Of a stretch of DNA of 57,519 nt, positions 45,332 to 54,121 are shown in pieces. The stretch comes from Rhodospirillaceae bacterium (GTDB taxonomy: Bacteria; Pseudomonadota; Alphaproteobacteria; Rhodospirillales; Rhodospirillaceae). The position numbers were made by a program, and so were the translations under genes. The stretch lies in assembly GCA_009693785.1 (NCBI GenBank), contig SHWP01000016.1:1-57519 (forward strand), read 5' to 3'. Every line of letters starts with the position of its first letter. Position 1 is the stretch's first letter. Below the pieces are notes generated by a model. The model searched no databases and was not told the origin of the DNA. It worked only from the letters and a program-made list of their open reading frames with translations.

Positions 45332-45802
45332 TTAGCCAGCTTTTGTGCCAGCCATATCCGCGGCGGCGCGTTTGATGGCCTTGCGGATGCGGTTGTAGGT
45401 GCCGCAGCGGCAGATATTCGTGATGTACGTATTGATGTCGTCATCGGTTGGGTTGGGCACATCTTTCAGCATGGCGGCCGTGGCCATGATCATGCCCGGC
45501 TGACAGTAGCCGCATTGCGGCACGTCTTCGGCAATCCAGGCCTTTTGCACCGGATGGCTGCGGTCCTTCGACAAACCTTCGATGGTGACAATATTTTTAT
45601 CGGCAGCGAATTGAATGGGAATCGAGCAGGCGCGCTCAGCGACACCTTCGATATGGACAGTGCAGGCGCCACAGGCTGCGATGCCGCAACCGAATTTCGT
45701 GCCCGTCAGGCCCAAGGTATCGCGCAACACCCACAGCAGCGGAGTTTCCGGATCCACGTCGACCGACTTCTGCTCGCCATTCACTGTGATGTTGAACGCC
45801 AT
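45332..45802 (-). CDS. [2Fe-2S] small subunit of a xanthine-oxidase-family Mo hydroxylase (IorA-like)
   Basis: 156 residues with two cluster sites: [18 protein letters not shown] near residue 33 (plant type) and [11 protein letters not shown] near residue 99 with [14 protein letters not shown] near residue 132. The overall phrase [17 protein letters not shown] is closest to isoquinoline 1-oxidoreductase alpha subunits. The catalytic large subunit that normally follows is not next to it; a GST gene converges there instead. So this is an orphan small subunit within the window. Confidence 0.88.
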   Translation of the reverse strand: MAFNITVNGEQKSVDVDPETPLLWVLRDTLGLTGTKFGCGIAACGACTVHIEGVAERACSIPIQFAADKNIVTIEGLSKDRSHPVQKAWIAEDVPQCGYCQPGMIMATAAMLKDVPNPTDDDINTYITNICRCGTYNRIRKAIKRAAADMAGTKAG

Positions 45803-46434
45803 GATCCCGACTCCTCAAACCCGAACGCTGGTGGAAGCGCCTGCGCATCCTTGATAGCCACCACATTCTAGTATCGCAAGCTAATGTCGCAAGCATGCTG
45901 CTGAAGAATGTGCATCCAGCAGACAACGGTGGTTTTCTGGCAAGCCCGGTGAGCTTGTTATTAGCCACAGACTCGGCAGTTTCACTGGCCTGATGTGTAA
46001 CTCCGGGCTCGACCAAAGATCGGTTTGATCTTGGTCTCCGTTTTTAAATAGTGAGCTATTATCTATAAGTAGTGGTCAAAATAATGAATTCACACAAAAT
46101 AAAGTGACTTTCCTGCGAATCTCTGAGATCATTGGTCAACGCAGGGGAACTTTCGCCATCTACAATGTCAGTGGCGTTCGATCACAATCGCAGCTTCGAT
46201 CCGGGCCCTTCACAGCCCGATCCGAGGCCAGAGTCGCGCGGGGCAGCCAGCCAGCCGCGCGGTCATCATCAGCTTCCCGCTTTTTTGCTCACGCCTCCCC
46301 CAACAGGAGGTGTTTTCGTTTCAACACCAAGAAAAGCCGGTCGTGGAGAGGAATCGTCGAACCGAGGCCACACGTCCGCTGGGGCGCCATCCGGTCCAGC
46401 GTTTCATTCTTTCAACCAGGAGCACACGTTCGAA
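45803..46434. other. Long gene-poor region upstream of phoH
   Basis: About 630 bases. The segment near 46040-46110 is AT-rich and may hold promoter elements. An open frame in phase with phoH runs from 46132, but its codons (many Arg, Pro, Ser) look unlike a protein and I regard it as leader RNA. A hairpin with a T-rich tail lies at 46291-46321. No other gene is seen. Confidence 0.45.
46291..46321 (+). promoter_or_regulatory. Attenuator-like hairpin in the phoH leader
   Basis: ACGCCTCC at 46291-46298 pairs (one G-T wobble) with GGAGGTGT at 46306-46313, then TTTTCGTTT follows. The structure resembles an intrinsic terminator placed 114 bases before the phoH start. It could attenuate the gene or end an upstream small transcript. 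Confidence 0.4.
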
Positions 46435-47205
46435 ATGGGAAAGAAGTCAGCCCGTAAGCATAAATACCACGACGACAGCAACGCGGTTCAACTTCACGCC
46501 ATTCAGGGTGGGTGGGATCCACTTGATCAACAACGCGGCCACCTCGACCGGGACGAATTCCGGGACGCTCATCGCGATCAAAGCTTTGTCCGCACGGTTA
46601 AACCGCGCAGCGACAATCAACGCCAGTTGATGGAAGCCATCGAGACTAAACCCCTCACCCTGGCGCTAGGTCCTGCGGGAACCGGTAAGACATACTTGGC
46701 GATTGCTTGTGCCGTGAAAAAACTCGAGGCGGGCAAGATTGACCGTATCGTTCTATCACGGCCAGCCATCGAAGCTGGTGAAGCGCTAGGCTACTTACCC
46801 GGTACGATGGAAGAGAAAATGTCGCCGTACTTGCGCCCGCTCTACGATGCTCTGAGCGATCGCATCGGCGGCAAGCGGCTGCGCCAATACCTCAGCGACG
46901 GCACGATCGAGATCGCGCCCATCGCCTATATGCGCGGGCGCACACTCAATAACTCGTTTGTGGTCATCGACGAGGCCCAAAACTGCACTTATGGCCAGAT
47001 CAAGATGCTGCTGACCCGGCTCGGTTGGCATTCGCATATGGTGATCACCGGAGATCCCGATCAAACCGACTTACTACCAGGCATGTCTGGCCTCGCGGAT
47101 ATCGCCGCGCGGCTAGAACGTGTCGCGGATATCGAGATTGTACGGCTGGGCCCGCAGGATGTGGTGCGACACCCGCTTGTCGCCTGCATGCTTGCAGCGC
47201 TCTAG
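46435..47205 (+). CDS. PhoH-family ATPase
   Basis: 256 residues from the ATG at 46435 (MGKKSARKHKYHDD), with AGGAG 12 bases upstream. Walker A LALGPAGTGKTYLA is near residue 77 and FVVIDEAQNCTYGQIKMLLT near residue 172 is Walker B, followed by ITGDPDQTDL. PhoH proteins are RNA-linked P-loop ATPases related to helicases, often under phosphate or stress control. A longer frame from 46132 exists but its codons look non-coding. Confidence 0.9.
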   Translation: MGKKSARKHKYHDDSNAVQLHAIQGGWDPLDQQRGHLDRDEFRDAHRDQSFVRTVKPRSDNQRQLMEAIETKPLTLALGPAGTGKTYLAIACAVKKLEAGKIDRIVLSRPAIEAGEALGYLPGTMEEKMSPYLRPLYDALSDRIGGKRLRQYLSDGTIEIAPIAYMRGRTLNNSFVVIDEAQNCTYGQIKMLLTRLGWHSHMVITGDPDQTDLLPGMSGLADIAARLERVADIEIVRLGPQDVVRHPLVACMLAAL

Positions 47206-47249
47206 GGCATAAAGCTCACCGTACTTCACAGGTGCGTCCCTGAAACTTG

Positions 47250-47283
47250 GGGCGGTGCTTCACAGCACCGCCCTCTTTTTTTG
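47250..47283 (+). terminator. Rho-independent terminator after phoH
   Basis: GGGCGGTGCT at 47250-47259 is the perfect inverted repeat of AGCACCGCCC at 47264-47273 with a four-base loop, followed by TCTTTTTTT. A textbook intrinsic terminator 45 bases past the phoH stop. Confidence 0.93.
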
Positions 47284-47374
47284 TGCTGAGGATATCGCAC
47301 CATAGCGTTCACACCTCGCACGGATGGAGCGAAGACGGACGCGCGACAATTTAGATCGAAGAAAGTTGGGGGTG

Positions 47375-48795
47375 TTAACGCCCAGATCCGGTGGTGCGTA
47401 CCAGGCTTGGCAGCTTGGCGACAATTACCCGGTTGCGCCCAGAGCGTTTGGCCTCATACAGCGACTCATCGGCGCGTTTCATGGCCGCTTCAATCGTCGG
47501 TTCGTTCGGGGCGAAGGCCGCGACACCTAAGCTGATGGTGATTGAGATCGAGCCCTTGACGGTCACAATGGGCTTAGCCTCGACGGCGATGCGCAAGCGT
47601 TCGGCAAGCAATGTTGCCGCTGTGATATCGGTCTCGGGAAGCAGCACCGCGAATTCTTCTCCCCCCATGCGGGCGAGCACGTCGGTCACCCGCAGCCCTT
47701 CCAAGCATGTCTGTGTCATGCCCTTCAGAACAATGTCACCGATATCGTGGCCATAGGTGTCGTTGACGCGTTTGAAATGGTCGATGTCGATGGCGATGGT
47801 CGCGAAGGGCTTGGCGTAGCGCCTGGCGCGTTCCACCTCGCGCCGGGCCGCGCTTTCAAGGCTGCGGCGATTGGACACGCCCGTGAGGGGGTCGGTCGAG
47901 GCTTGAGCGCGCAAATCCCCTTCCAGACGTTTGCGCTCGGTGATGTCCAGGATCACCGCGAAATCGCGAATCCGGTTACCGTTTTTATCGGTAGTGCGCT
48001 GAATCCGCGAGCAGAGATGGCGCACATCGTTAGTGCGCGTCAGGACGCGATAGTCGAACTCGATGCGGCGCACGACGGATCGGAAATGATCGACATATAA
48101 CGTTCGCGATCATCAGGGTGAATCGCATTGAGAAATGCCTCGCGGTACTTGTCGGCTTCTTCACCCATCACCCTACCGCCGGCCGCAAACGGCAAGCCCA
48201 AACTATCGGCGAACTCGCTGGTCAGGTCGATCACGCGGTCCTTCAAATTCATGTCGTACCAACCGAGCTTGGCGATATCTTGCGCCTGTTCCATGCGGGC
48301 CAACGTTTGAATGTTCTCTGACTCGGCTTTCTTATGCGCGTCTATGTCGATAATGATGCCGCTGTAATGAGCCTCATTCTTTTCATCGGCCAGTGGCCAA
48401 GCGGTGATGTGAACCCAACGCGGCTGGCTAGATTTAAGCAAAACGCGAACCTGTGTGGCGACGCTTTTGCGTGCTTCCATTGCGGCTAACACGTTATCAT
48501 TGAATATCTCAACGTCGTCTGGGTGAAGGCGCAGATTGTTGGGCGCTTTCATGAACTCTTTGGGCGTCATCCCCAGCAGCGCTTTCGACTGTGCACTGAC
48601 ATAGATGAAGCCATGATCGATCACGTTGGTGAAGCGATAACTGAAAACGACGACTGGTACGTTCTCGAGGAGAGCTTCCGAACCGATTACAGGATATATC
48701 GCCCGAGCACGTGAAGGGGCTTTACGGACAGCTTGCGGCTTAGACTTGCGCACCGCCGATTTACGACGCGCTGACTTTGATTTCGCAATCCGCAT
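47375..48795 (-). pseudogene. PAS-GGDEF diguanylate cyclase, frameshifted
   Basis: The first frame starts at about 48795 (ATG, with a GAGAGG site in front). It has a very basic N-terminus (MRIAKSKSARRKSAVRKSK) and two PAS-like regions (GFIYVSAQSKALLGMTPKEF, and HPDDRERYMSIISDPS at its end). At about 48073-48082 one base is missing on the coding strand; the next frame resumes with RRIEFDYRVLTRTNDVRHL and a full GGDEF domain with GVSNRRSLESA and MGGEEFAVLLPE. The GGEEF site implies c-di-GMP synthesis. Joined length is about 475 residues, with no membrane segments. Confidence 0.87.
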
Positions 48796-49012
48796 GTTCA
48801 AAAGAACCTCTCGCCCTAGACTTTTGTAACTCGTTCGGGATGGCGGAGGCTACCGAAAACGCTTTGGCTCGCTTGGAGCAACTCCACTCGTTGTGGATAA
48901 CTGCGGCCTGTGGTCGAGATGTGCAACTTTTGCGATTATTAGACGCATTGCCGACGCCTTCTGTCTGGTTCGGAAAGTGGGCGGTCGGTATTTTGCAGGC
49001 CCGTGCTCTCTC

Positions 49013-50242
49013 TTACTCCACAGAATGAATGGTCGTCTGCATTGGTAGTGTCGGCGCCAAAATTTTTCTGGGTAATCGAGCGCGCCGCTTCTTCCACCAA
49101 ATGTAAATCCCGGTTGGGAACAACGATGCCAATACGATCCCAGCGAAAATATTAAATACCCGGCCCACGTCACCCAACATGGTACCGTTGTGAAACCAAA
49201 TCAGCCAAAGCCCGAATAATGAATCCGTCCAGGGCTGACGCTTAGGATCGAAACGCCCTGAAATTTCTCCACTGCTCGCGTCGATATAAACTTGCCGCGT
49301 GTAGAGGGTCAGGTCTTCATCGGTCGGATAAAGCCGGAATGAAATCTTGCCAGCAGGCGACTTTGGCATGCGGATCAGCACAACATCGGAGTTGGGATGA
49401 TCCGTCAGCGCCGTATCGCGCGCCCGATTGAGCGAGATCATGCGATCAGAGATGGCTTTGGGCTTCTGCTCAAGAACGGCAGCTTCGAAATTTTGGGCTG
49501 GCTTACCACCCCGCAATGCCCAATCAGAGAACTCGCGCAGTGTTCCCTCATAACACAGCATCAAGGCTGATAGCGACAACCAGCCAATGAATATCGAAGC
49601 ATAAAACCCCAACACCGTATGCCCATCATGGATCAGGCGTGGCATCGCCGCGGACGCACGGAATGACAAGGCGCGCTTGAGGTGCTTCTTGGCATTACGC
49701 CACCACAGAACAACACCAAAAATCGCGCTGAGGAACAGGCTAGCGGCTACAATGCCCATAACCTTGCGGCCAGAAGGTGGCGCAAAAAACTCGCGATGGA
49801 AATCGCGCAGGAAATTGATGAATGTCCAATAAGACCGCTCACCGATGATATTTCCCGTCGCCGGGTCGACGAAAACTTGCCAATCCAAGGCGTCGTCGTA
49901 ATTACCGATTGTTGACAGATCGAGCCCTTGGCTCGTCGCTGGCAGGCGTTTCGTCAGAGTAAAGATATACGCTTCATCGCGCTTGAGTGCGTAGCGTTCG
50001 ATATACAACACAAACCGTTCAGGTTGCTGGGCATGGACCCGCTCCAGCATCCGATCAAGATCAGGGTGCTGTGGCGCATTCTGTGCCGCAAATAACTGAG
50101 GGTTCAGCGACGCATCGATCTCACGATAGTAGGCAAGGATCGCGCCCGAAGCGCCGATTGAGAACAGCCAAAGGCCAAGGACTAATCCGACATAACGATG
50201 GATCCAAATCATCACGTCGGGTTTCGCTCGGACTGTAGACAT
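49013..50242 (-). CDS. PepSY-associated transmembrane protein
   Basis: 409 residues with four hydrophobic spans: residues 11-35 (IHRYVGLVLGLWLFSIGASG), about 160-180, about 215-235 and about 370-392 (ending WWKKRRARL). The first has HRYVGL, typical for PepSY_TM proteins tied to iron metabolism and ferric reduction. A long periplasmic region lies between spans 1 and 2. It is related in layout to the protein at 18275-19402. Confidence 0.85.
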   Translation of the reverse strand: MSTVRAKPDVMIWIHRYVGLVLGLWLFSIGASGAILAYYREIDASLNPQLFAAQNAPQHPDLDRMLERVHAQQPERFVLYIERYALKRDEAYIFTLTKRLPATSQGLDLSTIGNYDDALDWQVFVDPATGNIIGERSYWTFINFLRDFHREFFAPPSGRKVMGIVAASLFLSAIFGVVLWWRNAKKHLKRALSFRASAAMPRLIHDGHTVLGFYASIFIGWLSLSALMLCYEGTLREFSDWALRGGKPAQNFEAAVLEQKPKAISDRMISLNRARDTALTDHPNSDVVLIRMPKSPAGKISFRLYPTDEDLTLYTRQVYIDASSGEISGRFDPKRQPWTDSLFGLWLIWFHNGTMLGDVGRVFNIFAGIVLASLFPTGIYIWWKKRRARLPRKILAPTLPMQTTIHSVE

Positions 50243-50385
50243 GTCGATCCGCGCTCAACTGATCGGGGCGGAGGCAAAAACAGGTCTACAGTCTGACACG
50301 CAAAGCACAGCGCGTCATTCCCGATAAAGCATGATGGTGAATGAAGATCTCAACAAGCGATAAGCGTTAGTGCGCAAAATACCGC

Positions 50386-50793
50386 TTAATGAACAATGCC
50401 GGTTTCAGTTGTCGCTAAAGGCGCGCCCATCAATGACTGATTGAACTCATATTCAGCAATGTTTCGCTCGGCCTGAAGCGAAGCAATGGTGGGACTGCCG
50501 GTTCGGCTCGAGGCCGCTTGCGCTTGGACGATTGTTGTACCGACATCGCGCGACAACAGCACGCCAGAAAAGCGCACAACTTGATCTTGAAACTCACCGC
50601 GTCTTGGGCGCGAGGTAGGCGCCTCGAAATCATCAAGCTCGTCGCGACGGCTAAAATCTCCCCGACCGCGAGCGGCAAGGTTTGTGTCAAGGGCGTCGAC
50701 TGATTGAAAAGACGTAGATACGGATCCGCGCGCCCTGGCGATACGGGCGGCAGACGAAATCATGGTCGTATTGACAACTTGGGCCGTGCTCAT
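50386..50793 (-). CDS. Hypothetical protein
   Basis: 135 residues from the ATG at 50793 (MSTAQVVNTTMISSAARIAR); an upstream start at 50844 would add 17 less likely residues. The protein is polar, with no membrane span or known motif, and is rich in Arg, Ser and Asp in the middle. It is a likely but unproven gene of unknown function. Confidence 0.45.
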   Translation of the reverse strand: MSTAQVVNTTMISSAARIARARGSVSTSFQSVDALDTNLAARGRGDFSRRDELDDFEAPTSRPRRGEFQDQVVRFSGVLLSRDVGTTIVQAQAASSRTGSPTIASLQAERNIAEYEFNQSLMGAPLATTETGIVH

Positions 50794-50934
50794 CGCAAAA
50801 ATGTCTTTCAGACTTTGCGGTGAGCCACAATTTCTGTATGGCAAAAAACGCCCGGCTCATCTGGCCAAACGCATGCCTTCTCGCATGGGCAGCATCGTAG
50901 GCGTCAAAGGTTAACGAGCCAAATAAGCCTTATC

Positions 50935-51612
50935 GTGTTGAAATATATACTAATAATTATAGATAGAGCCACGTCGTGGGGGTCTGAGCGCATCACGCCG
51001 ATAGCAACTGCTCGTAATCTCCCCTACCCTTATCTGTATCAATTGAACCAGTTACGGCCCGTGCCAACCCCATACCTTCATGACCTCGATTTTGGCCCGG
51101 AGGATTTACCGCCCATTTCGCCACTGGATCTGCGGCGCGCGTGGCGCGTTGCACACCTTGGCGCAGAAGTAGGTTTGATCATGGCGCCCGGCGATGTTCA
51201 GGGCGTGAGTTTTCGCACGGCAAAGGGGCTCGAAACCAAATTCATGTTTGTCGATATGGATGCGGCCTGCTGGGCGGCGTCTATTGATCGCAGCTACGAC
51301 TTGCGAACAGCGCGAAGGGTCTCGCTCTTATTCCGGCTTTTGGCACTGATTGAAATTATGTCTCAAGCCGAATGGTTACGGCCATTTTTCTCGCTGAACT
51401 CCAAAGATGGTGCGACCCTCCACCCCAATTTGTTGGCAGCAGCGGCCACCGAACCCCTTTCAAAGTCAGCAAGTTTTGATGTGTTGCGATTCAAACAAGC
51501 AATGAATGTGTTTGCGCAAGCACCAGTTTTGGATTGCCAAACCGTTCAAGCTCGGCAGAAAAAAATATCTGGCTATAAACCGCGAACCAAACCCAAGAAG
51601 GCAAAGCGTTGA
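50935..51612 (+). CDS. Hypothetical protein of about 225 residues
   Basis: Start is GTG at 50935. The product begins with a hydrophobic stretch (MLKYILIIID) followed by acidic/proline-rich PEDLPPISPLDLRRAWRVAH and a later segment with several tryptophans. It ends in a very basic tail (KPRTKPKKAKR). I recognise no family. Its stop overlaps the next gene's start (TGATG), so the pair is cotranscribed. Confidence 0.6.
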   Translation: MLKYILIIIDRATSWGSERITPIATARNLPYPYLYQLNQLRPVPTPYLHDLDFGPEDLPPISPLDLRRAWRVAHLGAEVGLIMAPGDVQGVSFRTAKGLETKFMFVDMDAACWAASIDRSYDLRTARRVSLLFRLLALIEIMSQAEWLRPFFSLNSKDGATLHPNLLAAAATEPLSKSASFDVLRFKQAMNVFAQAPVLDCQTVQARQKKISGYKPRTKPKKAKR

Positions 51613-52475
51613 TGCGTTATTTGATATTTTTGATGCTGGTAGCCATCGCCCATGCATGGACACCTGCGCCGTGCTGGGCTGCCTCGCCCTCGGAGGTTGT
51701 CACTGCTGAGCGCGCGTTTGCTGCTGAGGCGCAGCATCGCGGTTGGATCGCAGCCTTCAAAACCTACGCCGCGCCCGATGGATTTCTCTTTCAACCGGGC
51801 CCCGTCAACGCGCAACAATCGCTAGCGAAGCAACCTGACGAGCCGCCCGACACTTCGCTCAAATGGTGGCCGCAATGGGCAGGTATCGCACGCTCGGGCG
51901 ACCTTGGTTTCACAACAGGGCCCTTCACAGTTGGCGAAACGAAGGGCTACGGCCACTACTTCACGGTCTGGCAAAAGCAAGATAATGGCCAGTGGCTATG
52001 GGTCTACGATGGCGGTCCACGTTCGGAGGCGGCATCGGCGTTTAAGCAAGAGATGGAACCATCATACTTGCCCATGGCTCCAATGGGCGCTGGTTCAGCA
52101 AGCAAGGCACGGTTAGAAATCGAAACGCTTGAAGCACAACTCGCCGTCACAGCAAACAATAACACGATCAGCGCTTACAAAGCTTATCTGGCTGATGATG
52201 CTTTGCTGATGGGCTCTCCAGCCCAACCTCAAGCCGGGCCATATGGTCAAGCCGCTGAACTCGCCCGGCGGCCTCATCAGCTTCAACTCAAACCCCAAGG
52301 CGGCAGAGCATCTCAGGCAGGTGATTTCGTCTTCACTTATGGAGAAGCCCGATGGTCGAACGACACCCAAACACGCTGGGGCCATTACGTGCGCATTTGG
52401 CAAATGCGCGAGAGCGGTTGGAAACTTGTATTCGATGAAATCCTAGGCGTGCCGCCGACGATCGCTGCACCCTGA
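51612..52475 (+). CDS. Exported protein with two NTF2-like (SnoaL/DUF4440) repeats
   Basis: 287 residues from the ATG at 51612. A signal peptide (MRYLIFLMLVAIAHAWTPAP, cleaved near CWAAS) precedes two homologous halves: one with ERAFAAEAQHRGWIAAFKTY and GHYFTVWQKQDNGQWLWVYD, the second with LAVTANNNTISAYKAYLADD and WGHYVRIWQMRESGWKLVFD. The paired pattern indicates a tandem NTF2-like fold. Such proteins bind small ligands; the function here is unknown. It is coupled to the preceding unknown gene. Confidence 0.7.
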   Translation: MRYLIFLMLVAIAHAWTPAPCWAASPSEVVTAERAFAAEAQHRGWIAAFKTYAAPDGFLFQPGPVNAQQSLAKQPDEPPDTSLKWWPQWAGIARSGDLGFTTGPFTVGETKGYGHYFTVWQKQDNGQWLWVYDGGPRSEAASAFKQEMEPSYLPMAPMGAGSASKARLEIETLEAQLAVTANNNTISAYKAYLADDALLMGSPAQPQAGPYGQAAELARRPHQLQLKPQGGRASQAGDFVFTYGEARWSNDTQTRWGHYVRIWQMRESGWKLVFDEILGVPPTIAAP

Positions 52476-52679
52476 CCCTGGCGCCATCTCCCAGGGCATT
52501 ATCAGAACATTTCAGATAACTCCCGGGCCCGGCGTTACCGCTATAGAGGGGCAGCACTGAGGGGAACTCAGGCGATAAAGCACCGGACCCAGGGATTTTT
52601 GGCTCGCCAGGTTTTGATATCGCGGACGCAGGGCGAGACGGCGCGTTCCGCTTGTCCTCTCCAGGACAAAGGCAAAAGC

Positions 52680-52778
52680 TCAGGCTTGTAGCGCCATGGC
52701 CACAAGCGACCAAAGGTAAACCACCAATAACAGGCCCAAGAGGGCAGAGGCTTCTTTGAGGTATGTTGCTGCGTCCAT
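52680..52778 (-). CDS. 32-residue single-helix membrane microprotein under LexA-type control; candidate SidA-like division inhibitor
   Basis: The minus-strand ATG at 52778 has AGGAG seven bases before it and reads 32 codons to a TGA at 52680-52682. The product starts MDAATYLKEASALLG and ends SLVAMALQA; residues 12-30 form a single hydrophobic helix with a short polar N-terminus. Its promoter holds two LexA-type boxes (separate entry). Caulobacter crescentus SidA is an SOS-induced inner-membrane protein of 29 residues that blocks division by acting on the FtsW/FtsN machinery. Size, topology and control fit that role, but I have no alignment, so homology is inferred. The gene is too short for most gene callers. 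Confidence 0.75.
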   Translation of the reverse strand: MDAATYLKEASALLGLLLVVYLWSLVAMALQA

Positions 52779-52801
52779 GTGTGCGCTCCTGACTGGATCG
52801 T

Positions 52802-52857
52802 GTTCTTTATTTGTTCTCATTCGACCTGAATAGAACATAACAGGAACATTGTGTCAA
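52802..52857 (-). promoter_or_regulatory. SOS promoter with two LexA boxes
   Basis: On the minus strand, TTGACA at 52857-52852 and TCTATT at 52834-52829 are spaced by 17 bases. A box GTTC-N7-GTTC occupies 52847-52833, nearly filling the -35/-10 spacer. A second box occupies 52816-52802 (minus-strand GAAC-N7-GAAC), starting about six bases past the expected start point. GTTC-N7-GTTC is the LexA site of alphaproteobacteria. Both match all eight fixed bases, so tight repression and SOS induction of the 32-codon gene are likely. Confidence 0.85.
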
Positions 52858-52973
52858 GCAGGCCAAATTACAACACCCATATGTGGCAGTTTTGAGCCAT
52901 TTTTAGGGTTTATCGTACCCTTTTCGTCAAAATCGCATTTCCAAATGGCACCTGGGCCTGTAAGCCGGGGCTT

Positions 52974-54026
52974 ATGATGACCGCCCAGCACATCACATCT
53001 CCCAGCTTGCGGCTGTCCATTGCCCCGATGATGGACCGCACCGATCGGCATTTCCGCTACCTCGTCCGGCTGATCAGCAAGCATGTGCAGCTTTATACGG
53101 AAATGGTGACCGCCAATGCACTGGTCCGTGGGCGCGATCCTGCACGCCTTCTGGCCCACGATCCCCTCGAACACCCGGTCGCATTGCAACTTGGCGGGTC
53201 CGACCCGTTGCTCATGGCACAAGCAGCCGTCATGGGGGCTGCTGCCGGATACGACGAAATCAACCTAAACATCGGTTGCCCCAGCGACCGCGTCACCACG
53301 GGACGATTTGGCGTCTGCCTCATGGCAGAACCAAACCTGGTGGGCGACTGCATCAAAGCCATCCAGGATGCTTTGTCGCGTCAATCTCGACTGGTCCCCG
53401 TGACCGTCAAAACACGTATTGGCATCGATCATCATGACAGCGACGCGTTTCTTGATGATTTCGTTGGGCACGTCTCGGCTGCGGGCTGCAAGACTTTCAT
53501 CATACACGCCCGCAAGGCCTGGTTGACGGGGTTAAGCCCAAAAGAGAACCGCGAAATCCCGCCACTGCGGTATGAACGGGCCTATAAATTAAAACGTGAC
53601 TTCCCACAGTTGACGATCGTTTTAAATGGCGGTGTTAAGAAACTTTCTGACGTGGCGGACCACCTTAGGTATGTTGATGGCGTTATGATTGGCCGCGCAG
53701 CCTACGAGACACCTTTTGCTATGTTGTCGAATGCCGATGCGCAAGTCTTTGGCCAGCCACGACAGATAGACATCGAAGCAAACGTAGCTAGCAAGTATCT
53801 CGATTACCTAGAACACGAGACACCCGTCGGGACGCGGCTTAGTCTGATGACACGGCACGCGGTGGGCTTTTTTGCGGGGCGTCCGGGCTCACGCGCATGG
53901 CGGCAAGCCTTGGCCCAAAGCTCAACTGCGCCGTCTCCGCACGTCGCAATTCAGGGCCTACGCACTGTAATCGCAAAGATGAATCCTAGCGGCACGCAAA
54001 TTGTAGGCGAATCTCTTGCCGCATAA
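52974..54026 (+). CDS. dusA: tRNA-dihydrouridine synthase A
   Basis: 350 residues. The N-terminus LRLSIAPMMDRTDRHFRYLVR is DusA-like. NLNIGCPSDRVTTGRFGVCLMAEP near residue 100 carries the catalytic cysteine; HARKAWLTGLSPKENREIPPL near residue 180 and LNGGVKKL near residue 218 are FMN/tRNA contacts. It reduces U20/U20a in tRNA. It is divergent from the SOS microprotein, whose LexA boxes lie about 120 bases upstream of its start. Confidence 0.95.
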   Translation: MMTAQHITSPSLRLSIAPMMDRTDRHFRYLVRLISKHVQLYTEMVTANALVRGRDPARLLAHDPLEHPVALQLGGSDPLLMAQAAVMGAAAGYDEINLNIGCPSDRVTTGRFGVCLMAEPNLVGDCIKAIQDALSRQSRLVPVTVKTRIGIDHHDSDAFLDDFVGHVSAAGCKTFIIHARKAWLTGLSPKENREIPPLRYERAYKLKRDFPQLTIVLNGGVKKLSDVADHLRYVDGVMIGRAAYETPFAMLSNADAQVFGQPRQIDIEANVASKYLDYLEHETPVGTRLSLMTRHAVGFFAGRPGSRAWRQALAQSSTAPSPHVAIQGLRTVIAKMNPSGTQIVGESLAA

Positions 54027-54121
54027 GGCTAATTTAGGTAACTCAAGTGTGGCTCTTGGTTGAAAATATCCGTCATCTAACCATGCATTCGACTGATATT
54101 TTACAATAGGAATTGCTTACG

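Noticed and set aside
42481..45802. Complete carbon monoxide dehydrogenase operon
   Set aside because: CoxD and CoxE are present, but CoxL and CoxM are not, and the small subunit is closer to IorA than CoxS.
46132..46434. N-terminal extension of PhoH
   Set aside because: Codon use is unlike protein, includes a hairpin with T tail, and the ATG at 46435 has a ribosome site and a family-like start.
48840..49028. 62-codon plus-strand frame starting MAEATENALARLEQ between the GGDEF and PepSY genes
   Set aside because: Plausible residues, but no ribosome site and its end overlaps the PepSY gene; evidence too thin to call.
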